A stretch of 37,610 nucleotides of DNA, from positions 1 to 37,610 of the forward strand of contig PLHQ01000206.1 in assembly GCA_003138975.1 (NCBI GenBank), written 5' to 3'. This document shows positions 24,101 to 32,345 of this stretch, piece by piece (the first letter of the stretch is position 1; each line of letters begins with the position of its first letter). A program made the translations under genes and the position numbers. The notes beneath the pieces are model-generated. The model was not told the DNA's origin. It did no database searches and was given only the letters and a program-made list of their open reading frames with translations. Source of the DNA: Acidobacteriaceae bacterium. Lineage in GTDB: Bacteria; Acidobacteriota; Terriglobia; Terriglobales; Acidobacteriaceae.

Positions 24101-26665
24101 CCGGTTTCGCGTCCGATCCCCGCCAGTTTCGACGCCGCCAATCGTATTCCACGCCGCGTACCTGTTCCCAACTTGCGTCCGCCGCTTGCCGTTTGCAAGC
24201 CAACCGGTGTGACGCTCGGGTCCGGTCGCAGAGTGGTCATTATGCCGGACAAGTCTGGTGTAGGAGACGCGCTGGCGCGACGGCTACAGACGATGGGTGT
24301 AGAAGTTCTCCGCGTTGAGGACGCGTCCGGAGCGGACGCACTGGCCAACCGCCTCAGGAGCTGGCTGGCCGCGGGTGCGGTGCACGGAGTGTACTGGCTG
24401 CCCGCGCTGGACAACGAGGGAAACCTCAACGATATGGACCTCGCCGGCTGGCATGAAGCCCTGCGGGTACGCGTCAAATCGCTGTATGCGACCATGCGCA
24501 TTTTGTACGAGCAGGTTGCGACGCCGAGCACGTTCCTCGTGTCGGCAACGCGGCTGGGTGGACAGCATGGCTACGATGCGACCGGCGCGATAGCGCCGTT
24601 CGGTGGCGCGGTCGTGGGTTTCACCAAAACGTATAAACGAGAGCGGATGGACGCTCTGGTCAAGGCCGTCGACTTTGAAGAGGAACGAAAGCCGTCAGAG
24701 GTCGCCGACATCCTGATTGAGGAAACTCTGCGCGATCCTGGCGCAGTCGAAATTGGTTACAAGGGAGGTCCGCGCTGGACGGTTGGGCTACAGGAACAGC
24801 TCGCCGCCGATGGCCAGCCCGGTCTAACCCTGGACAGCAACACCGTCTTTGTGGTCACCGGCGCGGCCGGAAGTATCGTTTCGGCCATCACCGCCGATTT
24901 GGCGACGGCCTCCGGAGGCACGTTCTACCTGCTCGATCTGGTGCCCGAGCCTGATCCGGAGAATCCCGATCTGAGACGCTTCGCGACCGACAAGGACGGC
25001 CTCAAGCGCGATCTGTTCGCACGCATCCAGGCGCGCGGCGAGCGCGCTACGCCGGTCCTGGTTGAAAAAGAGCTGGCAGCCTTGGAGCGAGCGCAGGCAG
25101 CAAATAGCGCGATCGCTGCCGTGCGAGCGGCCGGCGGTACAGCGCATTACTTCAGCGTCAACCTCACCGATGCGGACGCTGTAACCAAAATCATCAAGCA
25201 AGTGCGGGAGCGCAGTGGGCACATCGATGTGCTGCTGCACGCCGCCGGCACAGAGCGCAGTCACTTCCTGCCGGACAAGGATGCGCGTGAATTCGATCTG
25301 ATCTTCGACGTCAAGAGCGACGGCTGGTTCAATCTTCTGCATGCCATCGGCGACATGCCCCTCGGGGCGACGGTGGCGTTCAGTTCGATTGCCGGGCGCT
25401 TCGGCAACGCCGGACAAACCGATTACAGCGCGGCCAACGACCTGTTGTGCAAGATCACGTCGAGCTTCCGCACCACCCGGCCGGCCACACGCGGCATCGT
25501 CATCGACTGGACGGCATGGGGCGGCATCGGCATGGCCACGCGCGGCTCCATCCCTAAGATGATGGAACTGGCTGGTATCGATATGCTGCCACCCGAGGCG
25601 GGGATTCCTTTGATTCGCCGCGAACTCACTGCAGGGGGCGTTGGGGAAATTGTTATCGGCCTTCGTCTCGGCGTTCTGCTGAACGAGTGGGATGCCACTG
25701 GGGGGCTGGATACATCGGCAGCGGGCACCCTGACCCGATCGCCGGAGCAAGGACCATTCATCGGCAAGATAGCAGGCATGGGGCTTCAGCGTGGCGTCAA
25801 AATCGAGACGACGCTGGATCCGGCGATTCAGCCGTTCTTGCACGATCACCAAATTGACGGCACACCGGTGCTACCCGGGGTCATGGGCATCGAGGCGTTT
25901 GCCGAAGCTGCGCTATGCCTGCTTCCCGGCTGGCACATCGAGGGGATTGAAGATGTCAACTTCCTGGCTCCGTTCAAGTTCTATCGAAAAGAACCGCGCA
26001 CGGTGACAGTCGAGGCAGTCGTCCATCCAGAGCACGACAACCTGCTGGCAGATTGCCGCTTGACCGGTGAACGGTTGCTCCCCAACCAAGCCGAGCCACA
26101 AATGACAACGCATTTCACGGCCCGGGTGCGGCTTACACCACAGATGCCCAAAGCGACGGCCGTGCCGGAGATGGGATCGCCGAACGGACACATCATCGAA
26201 GCTGCCGATATCTATCGCCTCTACTTCCACGGACCCGCATACCAGGTGGTGGAGCGGGCGTGGTGGGACGGACATCGGATTGTCGGGTTGATGGCGAAAG
26301 GCCTGCCGCCAAACCATCTGCCGTCCGAGCTGCCAACCCTGATGGCGCCGCGCCTGATTGAGCTTTGCTTCCAAACTGCGGGGATCTGGGAGATGGGCGT
26401 GCATGGGCGTATGGGCCTGCCGCAGCACATTGATCGAGTTTCATCATTATTATTGCCGGCCCCGGAATCGGCCGACACTCGCTTATACGCCGTGGTCACT
26501 TGCGACCCGGTTTGCACCAGCTTCGATGCGGAGGTAGTGGACGCGAAAGGAAACTGCTACTTGCATCTTAGCGGGTACCGCACGGTCGCGGTTCCCAATG
26601 CGGTGGATGCCGAGGGGTTGAAGGCACTACAGGCTGCGATGTCACTCGACGCCGTCGCCGCATGA
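18119..26665 (+). CDS. multidomain polyketide/fatty-acid (PUFA-like) synthase KS-AT-KS-ACPx3-KR-DH
   Basis: 2848 residues; GAGGAG precedes the ATG at 18119. KS1 (about 10-470) has DAACASAMA (C217), EGHGTSTA (H351) and NLGHLKG (H391). The acyltransferase (about 610-930) has GHSLGE (S715) and AFH (H820). A second, divergent KS (about 1020-1545) keeps C1274, H1422 in SHETYT and H1462 in TGHAMG. An Ala/Pro linker leads to three carrier domains (about 1660-1965), each with LG(V/I)DTVKQAE, so Thr (T1696, T1809, T1919) replaces the phosphopantetheine Ser. A KR (about 2030-2530) has TGAAGSI, S2422 and Y2436. A C-terminal DH (about 2545-2840) has HQIDGTPVLPG (H2577). No enoyl reductase or thioesterase is visible. 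The first half resembles PfaA of PUFA synthases and HglE-like synthases, but the extra KS and fused DH do not match PfaA. Product: an acyl chain of unknown length and saturation. Confidence 0.9.
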   Translation: MENTSYRAIAIVGVGAVLPDAPNVQAFWKNVKDGRYSISEVAPDRWDPGLYYDPDHSAPDKTYSKIGGWVREHVWEPMKWRLAIPPRVVDAMDESQKWAIACTREALEDYGYPKRPLDNDRTAVILGNAMAGEKHYFTALRLYFPEYAHELADCASFAALPEKLRHDLTRELHDRMARRIPDVTEDTMPGELANCIAGRIANVFNFHGPNYVVDAACASAMAAISAAAEGLVANDFDIAVTGGIDRNMGASTYIKFCKIGALSATGTRPYAEGADGFVMGEGTAIFLLKRLADAERDGDKIYAVLRGIAGSSDGKGKGITAPNPIGQKFAIERAWQNAGLSPATVTLIEGHGTSTAVGDVVELQSMIDVLSSSHLPSHSVALGSVKSNLGHLKGAAGAAGLLKAALALRDKVLPPSVHCEHPNPNIDFAHSPLYVNTELKPWTMPEDGVRRAGLSAFGFGGTNFHAVLEEYIPGRLNGNGKRSVVVSEIPPKVKEPIMNVESVSRTSFSGTARSSSYKAPLRGALVIGAASEAALIERLRAVEKDAKAGLAPAPTAPAESDLRAPERLAIDYSNATELADKTGNALKALAANQPAVWKVLRAQGIFRGHGPAPKVAFLYTGQGSQYANMLQLIRATEPIVAETFAEADRVMTPLLGKPLSEFIFVDQADAVAVAKAEDDLRQTEITQPAVLAIDLALTRLLAAYGIEPDFTIGHSLGEYGALVAAGGLPFVDSLEAVSARGRGMTQVAMDDNGRMAAVFAPIEEIERILKTINGNIVIANFNSNHQAVVGGASKAVEQAMEAFQKAGYDVSALPVSHAFHTTIVAGASKPLRQVLERLHLQSPRLPIVANTNGEFYPTGPDVVPQMLDILTQQVASPVQFIKGLRTLYDAGARMFVEVGPKKALQGFAEDVLGGHNDVVSLFTNHPKVGDLAAFNQALCGLYAAGLGRGTAEALPEPAVTTVTAIPSSETSKPIPVAASPTNTSGTQTGPSNGDHYNELGRLFADVLDRGYELYHGQNGRSTSAPVVITGAALGLPGTEHIFDDSNIGRILRGDQFIDLIPTGFRQAMLDKHITRLVKSENGARFETLTDVADVIKLAGRGGAFNLKDEFGISSERVAALDRVTQLAIAAGIDALRDAGIPLVMRYKTTTKGTQLPERWGLPDALRDDTGVILASAFPGMDSFADEMARYYADHERREQLTVLEGLLAGAVEGNGHSNLVQEINRRIDELRVAIDKEPYVFNRRFLLRVLSMGHSQFAEFIGARGPNTQINSACASTTQAVSLAQDWIHAGRCNRVIVVSADDVTSDHLIDWMGAGFLATGAAATDEVVADAAIPFDRRRHGMIIGMGAAALVVESADAARERGIQPICEVLSTVTGNSAFHGTRLDVQHIGLVMETLVTKAEAGSGISRHQIAPQTVFVSHETYTPARGGSASAEIHALRRVFGDVADRIVIANTKGFTGHAMGTGIEDVVAVKALETGCVPPVANFKEVDPELGPLNLSKGGSYPVEYAIHLGAGFGSQISMMLLHWIKTKDGIRPSPNALGYAYRIADATAWSTWLSSIAGRPVADLEVVHRTLRVRDQGVAARVAEVARELRTAPAKTTAPTPTTQAPPPTSVVTTKPAPPPPVAVAEPASKVQVAAVAPAPSAPPRPAAKGDLKGDPVKERVLALVAEKTGYPVDMLDLDLDLEADLGVDTVKQAEVFASIREIYSIPRDENRRLRDYPTLAHVIRFVYEKRPDLAATPAAAKEEVKLTAPTTAAVAEKPAAAQNVTGDSVKERILALVVEKTGYPKDMLDLDLDLEADLGVDTVKQAEMFAAIRAEYNIPRDENLKLRDYPTLARVIQFVFEKRPDLAGVSAVPSPATISAPSEPTPPPVAAQAAADDSIKEKVLAIVAEKSGYPKDMLDLDLDLEADLGIDTVKQAEMFSAVRAAYNIPRDENLKLREFPTLAHVIKFARDRQPALAKASAPISSAIQEKREPARKKPAVSASSGAKPVSRPIPASFDAANRIPRRVPVPNLRPPLAVCKPTGVTLGSGRRVVIMPDKSGVGDALARRLQTMGVEVLRVEDASGADALANRLRSWLAAGAVHGVYWLPALDNEGNLNDMDLAGWHEALRVRVKSLYATMRILYEQVATPSTFLVSATRLGGQHGYDATGAIAPFGGAVVGFTKTYKRERMDALVKAVDFEEERKPSEVADILIEETLRDPGAVEIGYKGGPRWTVGLQEQLAADGQPGLTLDSNTVFVVTGAAGSIVSAITADLATASGGTFYLLDLVPEPDPENPDLRRFATDKDGLKRDLFARIQARGERATPVLVEKELAALERAQAANSAIAAVRAAGGTAHYFSVNLTDADAVTKIIKQVRERSGHIDVLLHAAGTERSHFLPDKDAREFDLIFDVKSDGWFNLLHAIGDMPLGATVAFSSIAGRFGNAGQTDYSAANDLLCKITSSFRTTRPATRGIVIDWTAWGGIGMATRGSIPKMMELAGIDMLPPEAGIPLIRRELTAGGVGEIVIGLRLGVLLNEWDATGGLDTSAAGTLTRSPEQGPFIGKIAGMGLQRGVKIETTLDPAIQPFLHDHQIDGTPVLPGVMGIEAFAEAALCLLPGWHIEGIEDVNFLAPFKFYRKEPRTVTVEAVVHPEHDNLLADCRLTGERLLPNQAEPQMTTHFTARVRLTPQMPKATAVPEMGSPNGHIIEAADIYRLYFHGPAYQVVERAWWDGHRIVGLMAKGLPPNHLPSELPTLMAPRLIELCFQTAGIWEMGVHGRMGLPQHIDRVSSLLLPAPESADTRLYAVVTCDPVCTSFDAEVVDAKGNCYLHLSGYRTVAVPNAVDAEGLKALQAAMSLDAVAA
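23098..24000 (+). repeat. three tandem carrier-domain repeats within the synthase gene
   Basis: Three units of about 240 bases with periods of 339 and 330 bases encode near-identical carrier domains (each with LDLDLDLEADLG, then DTVKQAE, and PRDEN...LR(D/E)(Y/F)PTL). The nucleotide likeness is high around the acceptor region. The acceptor codons are ACA (23204), ACC (23543) and ACC (23873), all Thr. Spacers are Ala/Pro/Thr-rich. Confidence 0.9.
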
Positions 26666-26678
26666 AGAACATGACTTG

Positions 26679-26706
26679 GTTGTCCTGACGATGTTGTCCT
26701 GACGAT
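26679..26706 (+). repeat. exact 14-base tandem duplication before the carboxylase gene
   Basis: GTTGTCCTGACGAT is present twice head to tail (26679-26692 and 26693-26706) in the 59-base gap between synthase and carboxylase. It has the same period as the duplication at 10753-10778, though the sequence differs. Confidence 0.8.
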
Positions 26707-26724
26707 CCGCGGATCGGGGGACTT

Positions 26725-29700
26725 ATGGAACACGAATTTCAACGCGTGGCCATCGTGAATCGCGGCGAAGCCGCCATGCGTTTCATTCACGCATCCGGCG
26801 ATTTCAATCAAGAACACGGCACATCGTTGCGCACGATCGCGCTTTTCACCGAGCCTGACCGCCGTAGCATGTTCGTGCGCGAGGCCGACGAAGCGGTATG
26901 TCTCGGTCCCGCTCAGGTCCTCGATCCAAACACCCAGCGACTTAAGAGCAGTTACGTCGACTATGGCCGGCTCGAACGCGCGCTCGCGACGGCGCACGCG
27001 GATGCGGTCTGGGTGGGATGGGGTTTTGTGGCCGAGCACGCCGCATTCGCCGACCTTTGCCGCGAGCTGGGCCTCGTGTTCATCGGTCCGGATGGCGACG
27101 TGATGCGGCGCGTGGGCGACAAGATCGCCTCCAAACGAATTGCCGAGCAGGCGCAGATACCGGTAGCACCCTGGAGCAATGGGCCGGTGGAAACCCTCGC
27201 CGACGCCCAGGGCCATGCTGAGCGCCTGGGCTATCCGTTTCTCATTAAGGCCACCGCCGGAGGTGGCGGTCACGGGATTCGTCTGGTGCGTTCGGCTGAC
27301 CAACTCCCGCAAGCCTTTGCCAGCGCCCGGGCCGAGGCATTCAAGGCCTTCGGGGATCCAACCGTTTTCATGGAGCAACAGGTGCAACGCGCGCGTCACG
27401 TCGAGGTCCAAATTATTGCCGACCACTACGGGACGACATGGGCCGCCGGCGTGCGCGACTGCACCATCCAGCGACGCCACCAGAAAATCCTCGAAGAAGC
27501 ACCCTCGCCGGCGCTTTCTCCGGAGCAAGATCGGGCGCTGTGCGAGGCGGCGGTGCGCTTGAGTCAAGCAACGGGCTATCACAACGCCGGCACTGTCGAA
27601 TTCCTGTACGAACCGGAAATCAACCGCTTCTCGTTCATGGAGATGAATACTCGGTTGCAGGTCGAACATCCGGTGACCGAATGCACGACCGGGCTCGATC
27701 TCGTGAAACTTCAGATCCACGTCGCGCGTGGTGGCCGCCTGGAAGGCGAACCGCCGCGCACCACCGGCCATGCCATTGAGGTGCGGCTGAATGCGGAAGA
27801 TCCGGACAACGGCTTTGCTCCGGCTCCGGGCGTTATTGAGCGGTTCAGAATTCTGCCAGGGCCGGGGGTGCGCATCGATACCGGAGTAGCGGAAGGCGAT
27901 GCCATCCCCTCGGAGTTCGACTCGATGATCGCCAAGATCATCGCCCACGGCAAGAACCGGAAAGAAGCGCTTTCCCGTCTGCAGCGGGCGCTGCGCGAGA
28001 GCGTTGTCGTCATCAAGGGCGGTGCCAGCAACAAAGCGTTTCTGCTGGAATTGCTGAACCGCCCCGAGGTGCAGCGTGGAGAAGTACACGTTGGATGGCT
28101 AGACCACTTGGCGGCGACCGGTGAGCACCTCTCTAGGCGTTACGCCGACGTAGCTCTGGTTCAAGCCGCGATCGAGACCTACGATGCCCAGTTAGCCGTG
28201 GAGCAGACGCAGTTTTATGCGTCGTCGGTGCGCGGGCGGCCGCACGTCCGCCGTGAGGCAGGCCTGACTGCGGAACTACGCTATCGAGGCCATTGCTACT
28301 CGCCGAAAACCTATCGCCTCGGCCCTCAGCGATACCGTGTGGAGGTGAATGGGGCTCGCATCGATGCCCAGATCGACCGTTCGGGTCAGTTCGAATGTTG
28401 GCTCACCGTCTTCGGACGGCGTTTTCGTGTCGTCTCCGTAGTCCAGGGGATCAGTTACCGGATCGAGGTGGACGGTGTGCTGCACCGGATTGATCGAGAT
28501 GACGGGGGGGTGGTGCACGCGCCGGCGCCGGCGGTAGTGGTTTCCATTCTCGTCAAACCGGGCGACACCGTTGCGGTTGGCGACCGCCTGGCTGTGCTCG
28601 AGGCCATGAAAATGGAGACGCAGGTCGTGGCTTCATTTTCCGGAAAAGTTCGGCAAGTGATGGCCATACCCAACGTTCAGGTGGACACTGGAGCCCCGCT
28701 CCTGCAAATCGATCCCGTCGCCGGTGGCGACACGGTTACGGCCGCGGAGCAAGTGGTCTTTGGCACATCCCTTGCGTCGGATGGAACCGCAGAAGCCATG
28801 CAAGCCGGCAGCTATCAGAGCCTGGATGAACTGCGCCAGCTCATGTTGGGCTTTGACGTCGATCCCAAGCACACCACGCGTCTGCTCGCCGAATGGGGCG
28901 AGAATTGCCCCGTGGACAGCGAGGAAGTAAGACAGCGCGAAGATGAGATCCTCAACATTTTTGTGGACATACGTTCGCTGTTCCAACGCGAGCCGGAGGT
29001 GAACCATCGGGCCAGCGGTGAAGAGCCCACCGCCGAGGCCTATCTGTTTTCTTACCTGCGCATGCTGGAGACGCGCGGTGAAGGACTCCCGCCAGCCTTT
29101 GTCAGCGCGCTCCAACGTGCGCTGGCTCACTACGGTGTGCAGACGCTGGAACGCTCCCCTGAACTGGAAGAGAGCTTGCTCTGGATCTACAAGTCGCATC
29201 AACGCGCGGAGCAGCAAGTCGCCCCGGTTGTGGGCGTCCTCGAGCGGCGTCTGCGGCGCGTCCAGACGCTGTCGCCGCACGCTGAGGAGTCCTTTCGGAC
29301 GCTCCTCGACCGGATGGCCTCCATGACCAATGGGCTCTTTCCTGCGATCACCGACCTGGCTCGGGAAGTGCGCTATCGGTACTTCGACCAACCGCTGTTT
29401 GAGCGGGCACGTCAGCAGGTCTACGAGCAAATGGAGGAACACCTCGCCTATCTGGCTGCCAATCCCGATGCCGCGGACCGCTTCGAGAGAATCCGCGCGT
29501 TGGTCGAATGTCCGCAGCCGCTGTTCAATCTAATCTCCGGCCGGCTCGCAACCGCTGACGAAGCCATGCGCAAATTGATGTTGGAGGCGCTGACCTGGCG
29601 GTATTACCGGATTCGAAAGCTCACGAACTTTCGCTCCGTGGCTGTGGACGGACAGTGCTGCGCATCGGCGGAGTACGATCATGAGGGAAAGCGTATCCAT

Positions 29701-32325
29701 CTCTTCACCACGCACGCCGAGTACTCCCGGCTCGCGGAGGCGGCGCGGACGCTGTTTCCAATGATCGCGGAAGTCCCGGCAGACCACGACATCGTCATCG
29801 ATTTTTACGTTTTCCATTCCGCCAGGTTGGGCGACCCGGAGGCTACGCAGCAGGAAGTGCGCGCCGTGCTCAGCCAAGCTGGCTTCCCGCGCTCCATCCG
29901 GCGCATTGTAGCGACAGCCTCCGGCACCGGTCACGGCCCGGGTATGGCCGGCATGCATTTCACCTATCGCCCCAGCGGGAATGGGTATGAAGAGGAGAAG
30001 CTCTACCGCGGAATCCACCCCATGATGGGAAAACGGTTGCATCTCTGGCGGCTTAGCAATTTCAAGATCGACCGCCTGCCGTCCGTCGAAGATGTATACC
30101 TGATCCACGCCGTTGCCCACGATAACCCGAAGGATGAGCGGTTGTTCGCGTGCGCGGAAGTGCGCGACGTAACTCCGGTGCGAGATAAGACGGGTCGCAT
30201 CGTGCAACTGCCGCATCTGGAGCGCATGTTAGCGGAAGCGCTGGCCGGCATCCGGCTATTCCAGTCGCGGCGGCCGATCCATCAACGCCTCCATTGGAAT
30301 CGCATACTCCTCAACGTGTGGCCGCCGTTCAATCTTGGGCGGGATGAATTGCGTGATCTTGTGCGCAGACTCGCGCCTGCAACCGAGGGCCTGGGGTTGG
30401 AACAAGTGGTGGTGCGCGTCCGCATTCCCCATCCGGCGACCGGCGAGCTGCGCGACATGGTGGTGCGCATCTCAAGCCCGGGCGGCAGCGGTATGCTTAC
30501 CACCTTCCGGCTCGCCGACAAACTGCAACCAATCAGACCGCTGACCGAATACGACCAGAAAGTAGTTCGGATGCGCCAGCGCGGGTTCATCTACCCTTAC
30601 GAAATCGTCAAAATGCTCACACCTGCTCCCGAACACACGCGGGCGGAATTTCCAGCCGGCGATTTTGTCGAGCACGACCTTGACTCGGAAGGCCGTTTGG
30701 TCGCTGTCGATCGTCCCTATGGTCAAAACAGAGCCAACATCATCGTTGGCATCATCCGCAACTTTACCACCCGGTATCCCGAGGGCATGACACGCGTTCT
30801 CATGCTGGGAGATCCGAGCAAGGACCTGGGCGCTATAGCCGAACCAGAATGCCGGCTCATCCTCGCATCTTTGGATCTGGCCCAAGCGAAGGGTGTTCCC
30901 CTGGAATGGTTCCCCATCTCGGCCGGCGCCAAGATCTCGATGGACAGCGGAGTGGAAAACATGGATTGGATTGCCCGCGTCCTGCGGGGCTTGGTGGAGT
31001 TCACGCAAGCCGGCGGGGAAGTGAATGTAGTAGTGAACGGAATTAACGTCGGCGCGCAGCCGTACTGGAACGCCGAGGCCACCATGCTCATGCACACTCG
31101 GGGCATTCTGATCATGACGCCGAAAGCAGCGATGGTGCTGACCGGCAAGCGCGCGTTGGAATTCTCCGGCAGCATCTCGGCCGAGGACAATCAAGGAATC
31201 GGCGGTTACGATCGCATCATGGGTATCAACGGCCAGGCGCAGTACTGGGCACGCGATATCGATGAAGCCTGCCACATTCTGTTGCGCCACTATGATCACA
31301 CTTACGTGGCTCCGGGCGAGCGTTTCCCGCGGCGGGCCGCGACAGCCGATCCCTTTAATCGCGATGTGCAAGTCTATTCTCTCGGCAGGAACACCAATGG
31401 CGAAGAGGGATTCGAACTGATCGGCGAGATTTTGTCGGACGAGACTAATCCTGGGCGCAAGAAATCCTTTGATATTCGCAAAGTGATGATGGCCGCCATC
31501 GACCAGGACCACGCGCCACTGGAGCGCTGGGCTGGCATGCGCGCGGCGGAGACCGCGGTCGTGTGGGATGCCGATCTCGGTGGCTATCCAGTTTGTCTGA
31601 TCGGCATCGAATCCCGGCCCCTGCCCCGGTTAGGATTTGTTCCCGCCGACGGGCCGGAGCAATGGACTTCCGGCACGCTCTTCCCGCAATCCTCCAAGAA
31701 AATCGCGCGCGCGATCAACGCGGCGAGCAACAATCGACCGGTGGTGGTCCTAGCCAACCTGTCGGGCTTTGATGGTTCCCCGGAGTCGATGCGCAGGCTG
31801 CAACTTGAGTATGGTGCCGAGATCGGCAGAGCCGTAATCAACTTCAAAGGCCCCATCGTCTTTTGCGTAATCTCGCGCTATCACGGAGGCGCCTACGTGG
31901 TTTTCTCGCGGGCGCTGAATGAAAGCGTCGAAGTGGCAGCCTTGGAGGGAACGTATGCCTCGGTGATCGGCGGTGCTCCGGCGGCAGCCGTGGTTTTCGC
32001 CGGTGAGGTTGAAGCGAGGGCCCGCAAAGATGCCCGCCTGCAGCGGCTGAGCCAGGCGATGGCCCAGGCCGAGGGCGCGGAGGAAGGCCGGTTGCGCGCC
32101 CAGTGGGACGAACTCTTCAAACTCGTACACTCCGAGAAGCTGGGTGAGTTGGCCGCCGAGTTTGACCGTGTGCACACTGTGCAGCGGGCTCTCGACGTGG
32201 GTGCTCTCAATTACATTATTCCGCCCGCCAACCTGCGGCCGTATCTCATCGATGCGGTCGAACGCGGTATCGGAAGAGAGGAGAAATCCGCAAAGTCGGG
32301 AACCAGGATGAGGGAAGCGGCCTAG
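26725..32325 (+). CDS. single-chain multidomain acetyl-CoA carboxylase (eukaryote-type BC-BCCP-central-CT)
   Basis: 1866 residues. Residues about 1-480 are biotin carboxylase, with the ATP-grasp loop KATAGGGGHGIRLV and EMNTRLQVEHPVTE. A biotin carrier domain follows with the biotinylation motif EAMKMET (K629). Residues about 700-1240 resemble the non-catalytic central region of eukaryotic acetyl-CoA carboxylase (for example LYRGIHPMMGKRLHLWRLSN and PSVEDVYLIHAVAHDNPKDE). Residues about 1270-1840 are the fused carboxyltransferase (GIIRNFTTRYPEGMTRVLML, GYDRIMGINGQAQYW, VFCVISRYHGGAYVVFSRAL). Ordinary bacteria use separate AccA/B/C/D subunits, and bacterial single-chain acyl-CoA carboxylases are usually nearer 1100 residues. 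The product, malonyl-CoA, is the extender for the synthase just upstream. The ATG at 26725 follows a GGGGGA at 26717. Carboxylation of a longer acyl-CoA is an alternative. Confidence 0.9.
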   Translation: MEHEFQRVAIVNRGEAAMRFIHASGDFNQEHGTSLRTIALFTEPDRRSMFVREADEAVCLGPAQVLDPNTQRLKSSYVDYGRLERALATAHADAVWVGWGFVAEHAAFADLCRELGLVFIGPDGDVMRRVGDKIASKRIAEQAQIPVAPWSNGPVETLADAQGHAERLGYPFLIKATAGGGGHGIRLVRSADQLPQAFASARAEAFKAFGDPTVFMEQQVQRARHVEVQIIADHYGTTWAAGVRDCTIQRRHQKILEEAPSPALSPEQDRALCEAAVRLSQATGYHNAGTVEFLYEPEINRFSFMEMNTRLQVEHPVTECTTGLDLVKLQIHVARGGRLEGEPPRTTGHAIEVRLNAEDPDNGFAPAPGVIERFRILPGPGVRIDTGVAEGDAIPSEFDSMIAKIIAHGKNRKEALSRLQRALRESVVVIKGGASNKAFLLELLNRPEVQRGEVHVGWLDHLAATGEHLSRRYADVALVQAAIETYDAQLAVEQTQFYASSVRGRPHVRREAGLTAELRYRGHCYSPKTYRLGPQRYRVEVNGARIDAQIDRSGQFECWLTVFGRRFRVVSVVQGISYRIEVDGVLHRIDRDDGGVVHAPAPAVVVSILVKPGDTVAVGDRLAVLEAMKMETQVVASFSGKVRQVMAIPNVQVDTGAPLLQIDPVAGGDTVTAAEQVVFGTSLASDGTAEAMQAGSYQSLDELRQLMLGFDVDPKHTTRLLAEWGENCPVDSEEVRQREDEILNIFVDIRSLFQREPEVNHRASGEEPTAEAYLFSYLRMLETRGEGLPPAFVSALQRALAHYGVQTLERSPELEESLLWIYKSHQRAEQQVAPVVGVLERRLRRVQTLSPHAEESFRTLLDRMASMTNGLFPAITDLAREVRYRYFDQPLFERARQQVYEQMEEHLAYLAANPDAADRFERIRALVECPQPLFNLISGRLATADEAMRKLMLEALTWRYYRIRKLTNFRSVAVDGQCCASAEYDHEGKRIHLFTTHAEYSRLAEAARTLFPMIAEVPADHDIVIDFYVFHSARLGDPEATQQEVRAVLSQAGFPRSIRRIVATASGTGHGPGMAGMHFTYRPSGNGYEEEKLYRGIHPMMGKRLHLWRLSNFKIDRLPSVEDVYLIHAVAHDNPKDERLFACAEVRDVTPVRDKTGRIVQLPHLERMLAEALAGIRLFQSRRPIHQRLHWNRILLNVWPPFNLGRDELRDLVRRLAPATEGLGLEQVVVRVRIPHPATGELRDMVVRISSPGGSGMLTTFRLADKLQPIRPLTEYDQKVVRMRQRGFIYPYEIVKMLTPAPEHTRAEFPAGDFVEHDLDSEGRLVAVDRPYGQNRANIIVGIIRNFTTRYPEGMTRVLMLGDPSKDLGAIAEPECRLILASLDLAQAKGVPLEWFPISAGAKISMDSGVENMDWIARVLRGLVEFTQAGGEVNVVVNGINVGAQPYWNAEATMLMHTRGILIMTPKAAMVLTGKRALEFSGSISAEDNQGIGGYDRIMGINGQAQYWARDIDEACHILLRHYDHTYVAPGERFPRRAATADPFNRDVQVYSLGRNTNGEEGFELIGEILSDETNPGRKKSFDIRKVMMAAIDQDHAPLERWAGMRAAETAVVWDADLGGYPVCLIGIESRPLPRLGFVPADGPEQWTSGTLFPQSSKKIARAINAASNNRPVVVLANLSGFDGSPESMRRLQLEYGAEIGRAVINFKGPIVFCVISRYHGGAYVVFSRALNESVEVAALEGTYASVIGGAPAAAVVFAGEVEARARKDARLQRLSQAMAQAEGAEEGRLRAQWDELFKLVHSEKLGELAAEFDRVHTVQRALDVGALNYIIPPANLRPYLIDAVERGIGREEKSAKSGTRMREAA

Positions 32326-32345
32326 TCTCCTCCAGGGTGAATTGG

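Noticed and set aside
18119-26665. Calling the synthase a true PUFA synthase PfaA
   Set aside because: Second KS, C-terminal DH, Thr carriers and the absence of pfaB, pfaC and pfaD genes do not fit; only KS1-AT-ACP-KR resemble PfaA.
26557-28089. A 510-residue minus-strand reading frame opposite the carboxylase start
   Set aside because: It overlaps the intact biotin carboxylase domain and has no motifs of its own.
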